From DASXRC01 sp036506495 (lineage in GTDB: Bacteria > Actinomycetota > Actinomycetes > Mycobacteriales > Micromonosporaceae): DNA of 23,563 bases. Below are positions 1 to 7,501 of the stretch, piece by piece; within the stretch, counting starts at the first letter, position 1; each line of letters begins with the position of its first letter. The notes beneath the pieces are model-generated. The model saw only the letters and a program-made list of their open reading frames with translations. It had not been told where the DNA came from and did no database searches. Position numbers and translations under genes: made by a program. The DNA lies in assembly GCA_036506495.1 (NCBI GenBank), contig DASXRQ010000243.1, positions 1 through 23,563 on the forward strand. Direction: 5' to 3'.

Positions 1-567
1 GATGTCCAGATCCTCCTCGCGCTGCCCATTGGACAGGCGCGGCCGCAGCGCACCGGTCTCCGCGTCCACCAGGTACGCCGCGAACGCGCCGGCGTCGCGC
101 CGGAACAGCGTGTTCGACAGGGAACAGTCGCCCCAGAAGAAGCCGGTCAGGTGCATACGGACCAGCAGCACGGCCAGCGCGTCCAGCAGCCGTGTCATCG
201 TCTCCTGGCGCAGCGTGTGGGAGAACAGTGCGCGGTACGGCAGCGAGAACTGCAGGTGCCGGGTTACCAGCACCGGCTCGAGCGGCTCGCCGGCCGGGTC
301 GGTCCGGTCGGCGACGATCGCCACGGCCTCGACCGCCGGGAACCCAATGCGTTCGAGCGACCGGAGCAGGTCGTACTCCCGTTCGGCGACCCGCTCGGTG
401 GTCTCCTTCACCGCGTACACGGTTCCGGCGAGCCGGACGAACCGGACGACGTGCCGGGACAGGCCCTGCGGCAACGCGACCAACTGGTCGGCCGGCCAGT
501 CCTCCAGCGGCGTCGACCAGGGCAGGTCGAGCAGCGCCGGGTCCACGAGGGCCGAGGTAATCCGCAC
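1..567 (-). CDS. DUF4032 domain protein (kinase-like), 3' part cut off by window edge
   Basis: Reading the minus strand from GTG at 567 gives 189 codons open to the window edge, so only the N-terminal part is present. The product starts VRITSALVDPALLDLPW and holds the segments YAVKETTERVAEREYDLL, LVTRHLQFSLPYRALFS and GFFWGDCSLSNTLFRRDAG. I recognise these as the actinobacterial DUF4032 family. The invariant-Lys-like AVKE, the HLTGFFWGDCSLSN stretch and the later LVDAETG resemble the Lys, catalytic-loop and metal-binding elements of lipopolysaccharide-kinase-like folds. A phosphotransferase role is an inference; no substrate is known to me. No Shine-Dalgarno sequence precedes the start, so it may be leaderless. 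It diverges from the PAP2 gene at 668. Identity of the family is fairly sure, function is not. Confidence 0.8.
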   Translation of the reverse strand, partial: MRITSALVDPALLDLPWSTPLEDWPADQLVALPQGLSRHVVRFVRLAGTVYAVKETTERVAEREYDLLRSLERIGFPAVEAVAIVADRTDPAGEPLEPVLVTRHLQFSLPYRALFSHTLRQETMTRLLDALAVLLVRMHLTGFFWGDCSLSNTLFRRDAGAFAAYLVDAETGALRPRLSNGQREEDLDI

Positions 568-654
568 GCGACAAGCATGCCGGGCGGGGCGGCGCGATGC
601 CGCACCCGGTGGCCCGTCACACACCGCCGAGATCCGCGGTCACGCTCGACGCTC

Positions 655-660
655 TAGCCT
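655..660 (+). promoter_or_regulatory. -10 element TAGCCT for a leaderless PAP2 transcript
   Basis: TAGCCT fits the actinobacterial TANNNT -10 consensus and lies exactly 7 nt before the GTG at 668. Transcription would therefore begin at or next to the start codon. No convincing -35 box is visible. Confidence 0.45.
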
Positions 661-667
661 GAGGGGC

Positions 668-1426
668 GTGCACGAGATCGCTGAGCGGCGGCTCACCACC
701 CGACCGGTCCGCCCGGCCGGGTGGTGGTTCGACGCCGTCCTGCTCGGCGCGTTCGTGGCGCTGACCGCGACGCTCGCGGCGGGGGGTCTGCTCGGCCTCG
801 ACCTGGCCGTCCGCGACTGGTGCAACGCGCACCGGCCGGACGCCGCGGACGGGATCGCCCGGGCCTTCAACCTCTTGGGGCAGGGCGGCAAGCTGCTGAC
901 CCCGCTCGCGTTCGTGCTGGCGCTCGCGATCGCGTGGCGGGTGCGCTCGATCCGACCCCTGCTCGTGGTCGCCCTCGCGTTCCTCCTGACGTACCTGACC
1001 ATCGGTCCGCTGAAGGTGTGGACCGACCGCGCGGCGCCGTCGTCGACGCTGTCCGACCCGGTCGGGTTGTTCAACCACAAGCTGCCGGCCGGCGAGTCTG
1101 CCGTGTCCTACCCGTCCGGGCACGTCGTGAACGCGATCGTCTGGTACGGCGTGCTAGCGCTGCTGCTCTCGGCGCTGCTGCGGGCGTACGCCGGCCGCGG
1201 GCTGCCGCCGGTGGCGTACCGGACGATCCGCGTCGCCCCGCCCGCGATCGTCTTCGTCACCACGACGTACCTGAGCTTCCACTGGCTCACCGACTCGGTC
1301 GCGGGACTGCTGCTGGGCCTCTTCCTCGACCGCCTGCTGGCTCGCGTGCCGTGGGATGACCTGCCGTTGCCGCGGCGGCTGGGCGAATGGGCGAAACCGG
1401 CGCTGTTCACGGGCTCGCCATCGTGA
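668..1426 (+). CDS. PAP2-family membrane phosphatase-like protein
   Basis: A 252-residue polytopic membrane protein with about six hydrophobic segments. PAP2 enzymes hydrolyse phosphomonoesters, often lipid phosphates, at the outer membrane face. Motif C2 is intact (PSGH 149-152) and motif C3 keeps the nucleophilic His205 and Asp209 (HWLTD). However, C1 reads KVWTDRAAP where K-x6-RP is usual, so Arg is Ala123, and the C3 Arg (SR-x5-H) is Thr199. Two phosphate-contacting arginines are thus replaced. The open frame extends far upstream, but GTG 668 is preferred: a TANNNT -10 box sits 7 nt upstream, and the sequence before it lies over the divergent DUF4032 gene. Its stop overlaps the proposed GTG of the next gene (GTGA), which implies co-translation with the APC permease. 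The fold is confident; catalytic activity is uncertain. Confidence 0.85.
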   Translation: MHEIAERRLTTRPVRPAGWWFDAVLLGAFVALTATLAAGGLLGLDLAVRDWCNAHRPDAADGIARAFNLLGQGGKLLTPLAFVLALAIAWRVRSIRPLLVVALAFLLTYLTIGPLKVWTDRAAPSSTLSDPVGLFNHKLPAGESAVSYPSGHVVNAIVWYGVLALLLSALLRAYAGRGLPPVAYRTIRVAPPAIVFVTTTYLSFHWLTDSVAGLLLGLFLDRLLARVPWDDLPLPRRLGEWAKPALFTGSPS

Positions 1427-2667
1427 CCACCCTGGCGCGCCGGCTCGGTCTGCGGGACGCCATCGTGATCGGCCTCGGCTCGATGCTCGGCGCCGGGGTC
1501 TTCGTCGTATTCGCGCCGGCCACCGCCGTGGCCGGCGGCGTGGGGATGCTGATCGCGCTCGGGGTGGCCGGCATCGTGGCCTTCTGCAACGCGACCAGCT
1601 CGGCGCAGCTCGCCGCGCGGTACCCCGAGTCCGGCGGCACCTATGTCTACGGTCGTGAACGGCTCGGCGCCTTCGCGGGCTTCCTCGCCGGGTGGGGCTT
1701 CGTGATCGGCAAGACGGCCAGCTGCGGGGCGATGGCGCTGACCATCGGGGCGTACCTCTGGCCGAGCCAGGCCCGGCTCGTGGCGGTGGTCGCGGTCGCC
1801 ACCGTGACGGCGGTGAACCTCGGCGGTGTCGAGAAGACCGCGCGGGCGACCCGCTGGCTGGTCGCACTCACGCTCACGGTGCTGGGCACGGTCGCCGTCG
1901 TGGGCATCGCCGCCGGCCCGCTGCGGTGGTCCCACCTCGGCGATGCCGGCGTGGCCGGCGTCCGCGGCATGCTCACCGCCGCCGGGCTCCTGTTCTTCGC
2001 CTTCGCCGGGTACGCCAGGATCGCCACGTTGGGCGAAGAGGTACGGGAGCCGTCGCGGACCATCCCGCGGGCCATCCCGATCGCACTGGGCCTGGTGCTG
2101 GCCGTCTATCTGGTGCTGGCTGTCGTCAGTCTCGGTGTGCTCGGGCCGGGGCGGCTGGCCCAGGCGGCGGCGCCGCTGGCCGACGTGGTGTCGGCCGCCG
2201 GGTTGCCCGGGCTCACGTGGGTGGTCCGGGCCGCCGCGGCCGTCGCGGTCACGGGAGTGTTGTTGGCCCTCGTCGCCGGCGTCGGACGGACCGTCCTCGC
2301 GATGGCCCGGCGCCGCGACCTTCCGGGCGTGCTCGACGCGGTGCACCCCCGCAGCCGGGTGCCGCACCGCGCCGAGCTCGTTATCGCCGCCGCGGTCGTC
2401 GGCCTCGTGTCGCTCGGCGACATCCGCGGCGCCATCGGCTTCTCCAGTTGTACGGTGCTCGTCTACTACGCGATCGCGAACGCGGCCGCGCTCACTCTCG
2501 GCCGCGACCCCGACCGCCGGCTGCCGGTGCAGGCCATCGCCGCGGTCGGCCTGGTCGGGTGTCTCGTGCTGGCGCTGAGCCTGCCCGTGTCGAGCGTGAT
2601 TGCCGGATTCGGAGTGCTTGCCGCCGGTGCGCTGTTCTTCGCGGCCCGCCACCTCGCGACACGCTGA
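1423..2667 (+). CDS. APC-superfamily amino acid/amine permease
   Basis: A 414-residue protein with about 12 hydrophobic segments. It belongs to the amino acid-polyamine-organocation superfamily, which moves amino acids or amines across the cytoplasmic membrane by symport or antiport. The unwound TM1 substrate motif is visible near the N-terminus (GLGSMLGAGVFVVFAPA), and the family signature GEEVREPSRTIPRAI lies in the middle. The start GTG 1423 overlaps the stop of the PAP2 gene as GTGA, the coupling used repeatedly in this window. An in-frame ATG at 1387 would add 12 residues but has no better ribosome-binding site. The short length and lack of C-terminal extension resemble the LAT/basic amino acid transporter branch. 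Substrate cannot be read from sequence. It ends just before a palindromic element that could terminate it. Confidence 0.88.
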   Translation: MTTLARRLGLRDAIVIGLGSMLGAGVFVVFAPATAVAGGVGMLIALGVAGIVAFCNATSSAQLAARYPESGGTYVYGRERLGAFAGFLAGWGFVIGKTASCGAMALTIGAYLWPSQARLVAVVAVATVTAVNLGGVEKTARATRWLVALTLTVLGTVAVVGIAAGPLRWSHLGDAGVAGVRGMLTAAGLLFFAFAGYARIATLGEEVREPSRTIPRAIPIALGLVLAVYLVLAVVSLGVLGPGRLAQAAAPLADVVSAAGLPGLTWVVRAAAAVAVTGVLLALVAGVGRTVLAMARRRDLPGVLDAVHPRSRVPHRAELVIAAAVVGLVSLGDIRGAIGFSSCTVLVYYAIANAAALTLGRDPDRRLPVQAIAAVGLVGCLVLALSLPVSSVIAGFGVLAAGALFFAARHLATR

Positions 2668-2677
2668 CCCCTCACCT

Positions 2678-2756
2678 GCGTCGATCTTGCACATGTGGTG
2701 CCCGATCTGGCGTGATATCCGCCCCTACGCAGCCACCAAGAGTGCAAGATCGGCGC
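2678..2756. repeat. 79-bp imperfect palindrome between convergent genes (possible terminator)
   Basis: Arms 2678-2692 and 2742-2756 are inverted copies of GCGYCGATCTTGCAC with one mismatch. Further symmetric pairs lie inside (TGGTG 2696-2700 with CACCA 2734-2738), all centred on 2717. RNA from either strand would fold into the same long hairpin. It fills nearly the whole gap between the APC permease stop and the aldolase stop, so a bidirectional terminator is plausible. There is no U-tract. Confidence 0.7.
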
Positions 2757-2759
2757 CTG

Positions 2760-3602
2760 CTAGGGGCTGGCGAGGAAGGTCAGGGTGTGCGCGACCACAT
2801 CCGCGACGGCGTCCCGGGCCGGGGCGAGGTACTTGCGCGGGTCGAACACTCGCCCGTCCAAGCCGAGCGCTTCGCGGACGGCGTAGGTGTAGGCCACGTT
2901 GAGGGCCGTACCAATGTTGACCTTCACGAGGCCACCGCGGACCGCCCGCCGCAGTTCGTCCTCGGGTACGCCGGACGAGCCGTGCAGGACCAACGGCACG
3001 CGTACCGCTCGCCGGAGGGCGGCGATCAGCTCGTGGTCGAGCGCAGCGCTCCGCTCGACCATCGCATGCGACGAGCCGACCGCGACCGCGAGCGCGTCGA
3101 CGCCCGTGGCCGCCACGTAGGCGGCGGCCTCCGCGGGGTCGGTACGCGCACCCGGCGTGTGGGCGGACCCCTCCTTGCCCCCGACCGCACCGAGCTCGCT
3201 CTCCACCCACAGCCCGTGCGCGTGCCCGAACGCCACGGCGGCGGCCGTTGCCGACACGTTGTCGGCGTACGGCCGGGTGGAACCGTCGAACATGACCGAG
3301 CCGAACCCGTGCGCGGGCGCCTCGTGCAGCAGCTCCATCGACTCGACGTGGTCCAGGTGCAGGCCGACCGGCACCGTTGCCAGCTCGGCGACCGACCGCG
3401 CCGCAGCCGCCACCGGCCCGACCCGGCAGCGGTGGAACTTGACCGCGTTCTCGCTGATCTGCAGGATCACCGGCTGCCCGGCGCGCTCCGCGCCCTCGAC
3501 GATCGCCTCGGCGTGCTCCAGGGTGATGACATTGAACGCGCCAACCGCCGCGCGTCGGGCCGCTGCGCGGGCGACGATGTCACCGGTCGGTGCGAGGGGC
3601 AT
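2760..3602 (-). CDS. Class II aldolase (tagatose/fructose-bisphosphate aldolase family)
   Basis: A 280-residue zinc-dependent class II aldolase of the GatY/KbaY/Fba type, which cleaves a ketohexose 1,6-bisphosphate into dihydroxyacetone phosphate and glyceraldehyde 3-phosphate. All expected residues are present: catalytic Asp84 and zinc ligand His85 in HLDH, Glu134 in VESELG, His179 in GSSHA, His207 in LHGSSG, and the phosphate/substrate loop KVNIGT (227-232). The length matches the GatY/KbaY class better than the longer class IIb Fba proteins. The start ATG at 3602 lies one base after the stop of the deacetylase gene, so it is the last gene of the operon. Tagatose 1,6-bisphosphate is the likely substrate if the operon handles GalNAc, but fructose 1,6-bisphosphate cannot be excluded. 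No dedicated 6-phosphate kinase is encoded nearby. Confidence 0.88.
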   Translation of the reverse strand: MPLAPTGDIVARAAARRAAVGAFNVITLEHAEAIVEGAERAGQPVILQISENAVKFHRCRVGPVAAAARSVAELATVPVGLHLDHVESMELLHEAPAHGFGSVMFDGSTRPYADNVSATAAAVAFGHAHGLWVESELGAVGGKEGSAHTPGARTDPAEAAAYVAATGVDALAVAVGSSHAMVERSAALDHELIAALRRAVRVPLVLHGSSGVPEDELRRAVRGGLVKVNIGTALNVAYTYAVREALGLDGRVFDPRKYLAPARDAVADVVAHTLTFLASP

Positions 3603-3603
3603 G

Positions 3604-4713
3604 TCAGGCGAGCCCCTCCCGCCACGCGCCGGCCCGCATCACGCGTACGACGCGCAACGAATCGTCGAGCTCGACAAGGTCCGCGCGGAGCCCCGGAGCC
3701 AACGCCCCGACCCGGGCACCGAGGCCCATTGCCCGGGCGGGTGTTGTCGAGGCCATCCGGCAGGCGTCCTCGATGGACACTCCGATGTGGACCGCCCGGC
3801 GAAGTGCCGCGTCCATCGTCAGCGTGCTGCCCGCGATCGAGCCGTCCCGAGTCAGCCGGGCCACCCGGTCGGCCACCGCCACCGCCTGGCCGCCCAGCTC
3901 GTACGCCCCGTCGGCCATCCCGGCCGCGGCCATCGCGTCGGTGATCAGCGCGACCCGGCCGGCGCCGGCCACAGTCGTCGCGAACGCCAGCGTGCCGTCG
4001 TGCAGATGCGCCCCGTCGGCGATCAGCTCGCAGACGACGCCGGGCGCGCCGAGCAGGGCGAAGACCGGCCCCGGCTCGCGGTGGTGCGGTGGTCGCATCC
4101 CGTTGAACACGTGGGTGCCGACGGTCGCGCCGGCGTCGACTGCGCCGACCGTCTGCTCGTACGTCGCGTCGGTGTGGCCGACGGCCGCGACCACGCCGTG
4201 CGCCGCCAGCAGCTTGATGGCATCGAGGGCGCCGGGCCGCTCCGGGGCGATCGTCACCATCCGGACCGTGCCGGCCGCCAGCTCGAGGAGCGACGTCAGC
4301 TCGTCCGTGGACGGATCGCGCAGGAACCGAGGATTCTGGGCGCCGCACCGGGCGACCGACAGGTACGGCCCCTCGTAGTGGATGCCGGCGAGCACGCCCT
4401 CGTGGACAAGTGCGGCGTACGCGGCCGTCGCGTCCCGCATCAGCTCGAACGGCGAACTGACCATGCTGGCCAGCAGCGTGGTGGTCCCCCGGCCGAGGTG
4501 GAACGCCGCGGCACCGCGCGCGGACGTCACGTCGCCGGTGGTGAAGGTGTGCCCGCCGCCGCCGTGGTTGTGAATGTCCACGAAGCCCGGCACCAGCCAG
4601 TGTCCACCGTGGACTCTCGGGTCGTGTTCCACCGCCGCGATGGTCTCGCCGTCGACATCGATGTGGCCGTCGACCACGCCCGCCGGGGTCACGATCCGGC
4701 CGGTGATCCGCAC
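3604..4713 (-). CDS. nagA: N-acetylhexosamine-6-phosphate deacetylase (NagA/AgaA family)
   Basis: A 369-residue amidohydrolase that removes acetate from GlcNAc-6-P or GalNAc-6-P in the cytoplasm. The metal-site motif is FVDIHNHGGGG (His48, His50), followed by Glu114 in HYEGPYL, His180 in GHTDA, His201 in THVFNGM and Asp259 in LITDAM. These match the NagA ligands and catalytic Asp. The start GTG 4713 follows the stop of the upstream kinase by one base (TGA-C-GTG). The longer open frame upstream of this runs through the kinase gene and is rejected. The C-terminal part holds the expected GSIAGSTLTMD segment. Within the operon it would act after the ROK kinase and before the SIS isomerase. GlcNAc versus GalNAc preference is not decidable here; agaA would be the name if the substrate is GalNAc-6-P. 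Confidence 0.9.
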   Translation of the reverse strand: MRITGRIVTPAGVVDGHIDVDGETIAAVEHDPRVHGGHWLVPGFVDIHNHGGGGHTFTTGDVTSARGAAAFHLGRGTTTLLASMVSSPFELMRDATAAYAALVHEGVLAGIHYEGPYLSVARCGAQNPRFLRDPSTDELTSLLELAAGTVRMVTIAPERPGALDAIKLLAAHGVVAAVGHTDATYEQTVGAVDAGATVGTHVFNGMRPPHHREPGPVFALLGAPGVVCELIADGAHLHDGTLAFATTVAGAGRVALITDAMAAAGMADGAYELGGQAVAVADRVARLTRDGSIAGSTLTMDAALRRAVHIGVSIEDACRMASTTPARAMGLGARVGALAPGLRADLVELDDSLRVVRVMRAGAWREGLA

Positions 4714-4714
4714 G

Positions 4715-5635
4715 TCAGTCCTCCAGCGTGTCCAGGGCCAGCAGGGCCGCGCCGAGGCAGCCGGCCTCGTCCCCGAGGGTCGCACGCGCCAGGCGGGGCT
4801 CGCGATGGAACGTGATGCGCTCCCGCAGCGCCGCGCGGAGCGGGTCGAGCAACGCGTCGCCCGCCTCCGCCAGGCCGCCACCGACGACGATCACCTCGAC
4901 GTCGTAGAGCGCCTGCGCCGTCAGCAGCCCGTCGGCCAGGGCGTCGACGGTCTCCCGCCACACCTGCGCACCGCCCGCGTCGCCGGCTCCGGCGAGACCG
5001 GCCACGGCGGCCGCGGTCGCCGGCTTCCCGGTCAGCTCGGCGTACCGACGGCCCACCGCGGCCGCCGACGCGACGGCCTCCAGGCACCCGTGCCCGCCGC
5101 AGGCGCACGGCCGGCCGCCGGGTCGCACGACGATGTGGCCCAGCTCGCCGGCGGCGCCGTGTGCTCCGGCGAAACCGCGCCCGGATACCACGTGGGCGGC
5201 CGCGATGCCGGTGCCGATCGCGACGAACAACACGTGTTCGGCGTCGCGGCCCGCGCCGAGCCGAGCCTCGGCGAGCCCGCCCGCGCGGACGTCGTGGCCG
5301 AGAGCCGCCGGCAGCGCGAGGCGCGCGGACACCAGATCCCGCAGGGGTACGCCGCGAAAGCCGACGTTCGCCGACCAGACGGCCACGCCGGCGGGCTCGT
5401 CGACGATACCGGGCACCACGATGCCGACCGCCCGAGGCGTGTCCCCACCGGCCTGCGCCTTGCCGGCGAGCGACTCCGCGAGGTCGAGGATGGTCGCGAT
5501 CACCGCGTCGGGGCCGCGCGCCGCGTCGGTGGCGTGGCGCTCGGCGTACCGGAGCGCACCGGACCCGTCGACGAGCCCGCACTTGATGCCCGTGCCGCCG
5601 ACGTCGAGCGCGACGACGACATCGCTCGCGTTCAC
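4715..5635 (-). CDS. ROK-family sugar kinase (probable N-acetylhexosamine kinase)
   Basis: A 306-residue ROK (repressor, ORF, kinase) protein without an N-terminal helix-turn-helix, so it is an enzyme rather than a regulator. It has the phosphate-binding loop DVGGTGIKCG (11-20) and a catalytic Asp candidate at 115 in GHDVRAG. The zinc motif is intact: GELGH with His167, then CACGGHGC with Cys177, Cys179 and Cys184, followed by Glu186. The predicted reaction is ATP-dependent 6-phosphorylation of a hexose or N-acetylhexosamine. GTG at 5635 overlaps the stop of the upstream SIS gene as GTGA, and the deacetylase begins one base after its own stop. The operon context (deacetylase, SIS protein, aldolase) favours GlcNAc or GalNAc over glucose. 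Confidence 0.87.
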   Translation of the reverse strand: MNASDVVVALDVGGTGIKCGLVDGSGALRYAERHATDAARGPDAVIATILDLAESLAGKAQAGGDTPRAVGIVVPGIVDEPAGVAVWSANVGFRGVPLRDLVSARLALPAALGHDVRAGGLAEARLGAGRDAEHVLFVAIGTGIAAAHVVSGRGFAGAHGAAGELGHIVVRPGGRPCACGGHGCLEAVASAAAVGRRYAELTGKPATAAAVAGLAGAGDAGGAQVWRETVDALADGLLTAQALYDVEVIVVGGGLAEAGDALLDPLRAALRERITFHREPRLARATLGDEAGCLGAALLALDTLED

Positions 5636-6528
5636 GTCAGCACCACCGACCGGGTCAGGTGCCGGGGGGCGTCCGGGTTCAGCCCTCGGTGGGCGGCGAG
5701 GGCCACCGCGAACCGTTGAGCCAGGATCAGATCGGCCATCGGGTCGAGCGGCCGGTGGCCGTCACCGTCGCGCCGGTCGGGCACGAACGTCGCGCCGGTC
5801 CGCTCGACGTCGTCGGCGAGTCCGTCCGGGATCTCCCCGAACGCCCAGACCGCCCGCCCGGGGCCGGCGATCGCGATGGGGCCGTGCCGGTAGTCCATCG
5901 CGGGGTACGCCTCGGTCCAGAACCCGGCGGCCTCGCGGCACTTGAGGGCCGCCTCCTGCGCGATCCCGAGGGTCCAGCCACGGCCGAGGAACGTCACCTG
6001 CTCAACGCCTGTCGGGTCGATCGGCAGCGGCCCGCGCACGGCGACCTCCGCGTCGGCCGCGGCTGACGAGACGTCCGCGCCGAGGTGCGCGCGCAGCAGC
6101 GCGAGCGCGCTGGTGGCGAACCGCGTCTGGACGACCGAGTGCTCGTCGGCGAAGTCCAGCGCCACCGGGTCGGTCGCGGCGGCGGCCACGGGGGAGCCGG
6201 CGTCGCCGACGATCGCCGTACTCGGACCCTTGAGCGCGGCGAGCCGGTCGAGCACCTCGGTCGTGGTGCCCGAGCGGGAGATGACCACCACCCGGTCGTA
6301 TGCTCGGCTCGCGGGGAACTCGGATGCCTGGAACGCGTCGGTCTCGCCCTGGCCGGCGTGTTCGCGCAGCCCGGCGTACGCCATCGCCATGAACCACGAC
6401 GTGCCGCAACCGACGGCCGCCACCCGTTGGCCCGGGCGCGGGAGCGCCTCGACCGACGCGGCGGCCAGCTCGGCCGCGCGGCGCCAACAATCGGGCTGGC
6501 TCGCGATCTCGTCGTCCACGTACGCCAT
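5632..6528 (-). CDS. SIS-domain amino-sugar-phosphate isomerase/deaminase (AgaS/GlmS-isomerase-like)
   Basis: A 298-residue protein made of two SIS (sugar isomerase) domains without a glutaminase domain. The first phosphosugar-binding loop is VGCGTSWFMA (39-48) and the second is SRSGTTTE (84-91). The later segment LGRGWTLGIAQEAALKCREA is typical of the second SIS domain of GlmS/AgaS/FrlB-like proteins. Its likely reaction is deamination and isomerisation of GalN-6-P or GlcN-6-P to the ketose 6-phosphate, standing in for NagB. It is the first gene of the operon. The start ATG 6528 has a purine-rich Shine-Dalgarno sequence (GAGGGAG). The open frame reaches further upstream to 6864 but would cross the promoter region and part of the divergent regulator, so it is rejected. 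An alternative role, such as Amadori-product deglycase, cannot be excluded. Confidence 0.85.
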   Translation of the reverse strand: MAYVDDEIASQPDCWRRAAELAAASVEALPRPGQRVAAVGCGTSWFMAMAYAGLREHAGQGETDAFQASEFPASRAYDRVVVISRSGTTTEVLDRLAALKGPSTAIVGDAGSPVAAAATDPVALDFADEHSVVQTRFATSALALLRAHLGADVSSAAADAEVAVRGPLPIDPTGVEQVTFLGRGWTLGIAQEAALKCREAAGFWTEAYPAMDYRHGPIAIAGPGRAVWAFGEIPDGLADDVERTGATFVPDRRDGDGHRPLDPMADLILAQRFAVALAAHRGLNPDAPRHLTRSVVLT

Positions 6529-6715
6529 CGCTCTCCCTCGCCGCGCCGGGCTGCACAATACAGCTCGTTTTGCCGTCTTTTCGCGCGTCATTCTGCGCAG
6601 GCCGTCGTCACATCTGCAACGCGCGTGTCGTTTGCGCAGGTCAACGCTTTGCATGAAGGCGTTTCGCGCACTATTGTGCATGCATTCAATCACCATTCGT
6701 GCATCGGAGGGCCGG
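6529..6715. promoter_or_regulatory. Divergent promoter/operator region of the amino-sugar operon and its DeoR regulator
   Basis: Two divergent -10 boxes share the sequence TATTGT. On the plus strand it is at 6672-6677, with TTGCAT 17 bp upstream (6649-6654). On the minus strand it is at 6560-6555. Each is embedded in the 9-mer TATTGTGCA (6672-6680 plus; 6560-6552 minus), giving an inverted repeat across both promoters. Additional related words lie between: TTCTGCGCAGG, TTTGCGCAGG and TTTCGCGCA. A regulator bound to the 9-mers would block both promoters. The DeoR protein encoded next door is the obvious candidate. Confidence 0.6.
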
Positions 6716-7501
6716 GTGGACCGGTACGTGCGCTGGAACGCCCTGCTCGAGCTGCTGACCGACAGCGGCCGGGTGAGCGTGGAGGACGCGGCCGGCCGGC
6801 TCAACGTCTCGCAGGCGACGATCCGCCGCGACTTCGACCAGCTTGCGCAGCAACAGATGATCATCCGGACGCGGGGCGGCGCGGTCGCGAACGGGGTCTC
6901 CTACGACCTGCCGCTGCGCTACAAGACGGCCAAGCACTCGGCGGAGAAGCAGCGGATCGGCGCGGCGGCCGCGGCGCTCGTCGAACCCGGGATGGTGGTC
7001 GGCCTCAATGGCGGCACCACGACGACGGAGGTCGCCCGGGCGCTCGCGGTCCGACCCGACCTGAACACCAGCGCGGACGGTGCGCAGCTGACGGTCGTCA
7101 CCAACGCACTGAATATCGCGAACGAGCTGCTGGTCCGGTCCCGCATGAAGATCGTGGTCGCGGGCGGGATCGTCCGGCCGCAGTCGTTCGAGCTGGTCGG
7201 CCCGCTCGGCGGCGCGCTGCTGCGCGAGGTCACGCTCGACATCGCGCTGCTCGGCGTCGACGCGCTGGACGTCACGCTCGGCGCGGCCGCCCACCACGAG
7301 GGGGAGGCCGCGATGAACGCCCTGATGGTCGCGCGCGCCCGGCGCGTGGTCATCATCGCGGACTCGTCGAAGCTGGGCGGGCACGCGTTCGCCCGAATCT
7401 GTCCGATCGACCGCATCGAAACGCTCGTTACGGACTCCGGCGCCGCCGCGGAGACGGTCGACGCTTTCCGAGCGGCCGGCCTGACTGTCATCTGCGCCTG
7501 A
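6716..7501 (+). CDS. DeoR-family transcriptional regulator (AgaR-like)
   Basis: A 261-residue DeoR-family regulator. The N-terminal helix-turn-helix (about 19-55) reads VSVEDAAGRLNVSQATIRR and then RTRGGA, the family hallmark. The C-terminal DeoRC domain resembles the isomerase fold that senses phosphosugars, with NGGTTTTEVARAL, TNALNIANELL and the later LGVDALD. The start GTG 6716 is chosen because a perfect GGAGG lies 5 nt upstream. The in-frame ATG at 6680 lacks a ribosome-binding site and lies inside the proposed operator. It diverges from the four-gene amino-sugar operon and most likely represses it, and itself, until a pathway sugar phosphate binds. The target is inferred from position and the shared 9-mer, not proven. 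Confidence 0.9.
   Translation: MDRYVRWNALLELLTDSGRVSVEDAAGRLNVSQATIRRDFDQLAQQQMIIRTRGGAVANGVSYDLPLRYKTAKHSAEKQRIGAAAAALVEPGMVVGLNGGTTTTEVARALAVRPDLNTSADGAQLTVVTNALNIANELLVRSRMKIVVAGGIVRPQSFELVGPLGGALLREVTLDIALLGVDALDVTLGAAAHHEGEAAMNALMVARARRVVIIADSSKLGGHAFARICPIDRIETLVTDSGAAAETVDAFRAAGLTVICA

Noticed and set aside
2..667. N-terminal extension of the PAP2 frame to the window edge
   Set aside because: The extension is antisense to the DUF4032 gene and has a Ser/Arg-rich shadow composition. GTG 668 has a correctly placed -10 element.
1108..2694. A 528-codon open frame on the minus strand opposite PAP2 and the APC permease
   Set aside because: The composition (Arg, Gly, His, Asp, Gln without hydrophobic core) is the antisense of membrane-protein codons; no motif is present.
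1692..3944. A 750-codon open frame on the plus strand
   Set aside because: It overlaps the APC permease, aldolase and nagA genes, is extremely Arg/Pro/Gly-rich and shows no domain. It is an out-of-phase frame of GC-rich coding DNA.
6529..6864. Upstream extension of the SIS gene frame
   Set aside because: It would run through both promoters and into the divergent DeoR gene. ATG 6528 has a good ribosome-binding site and fits the SIS fold length.
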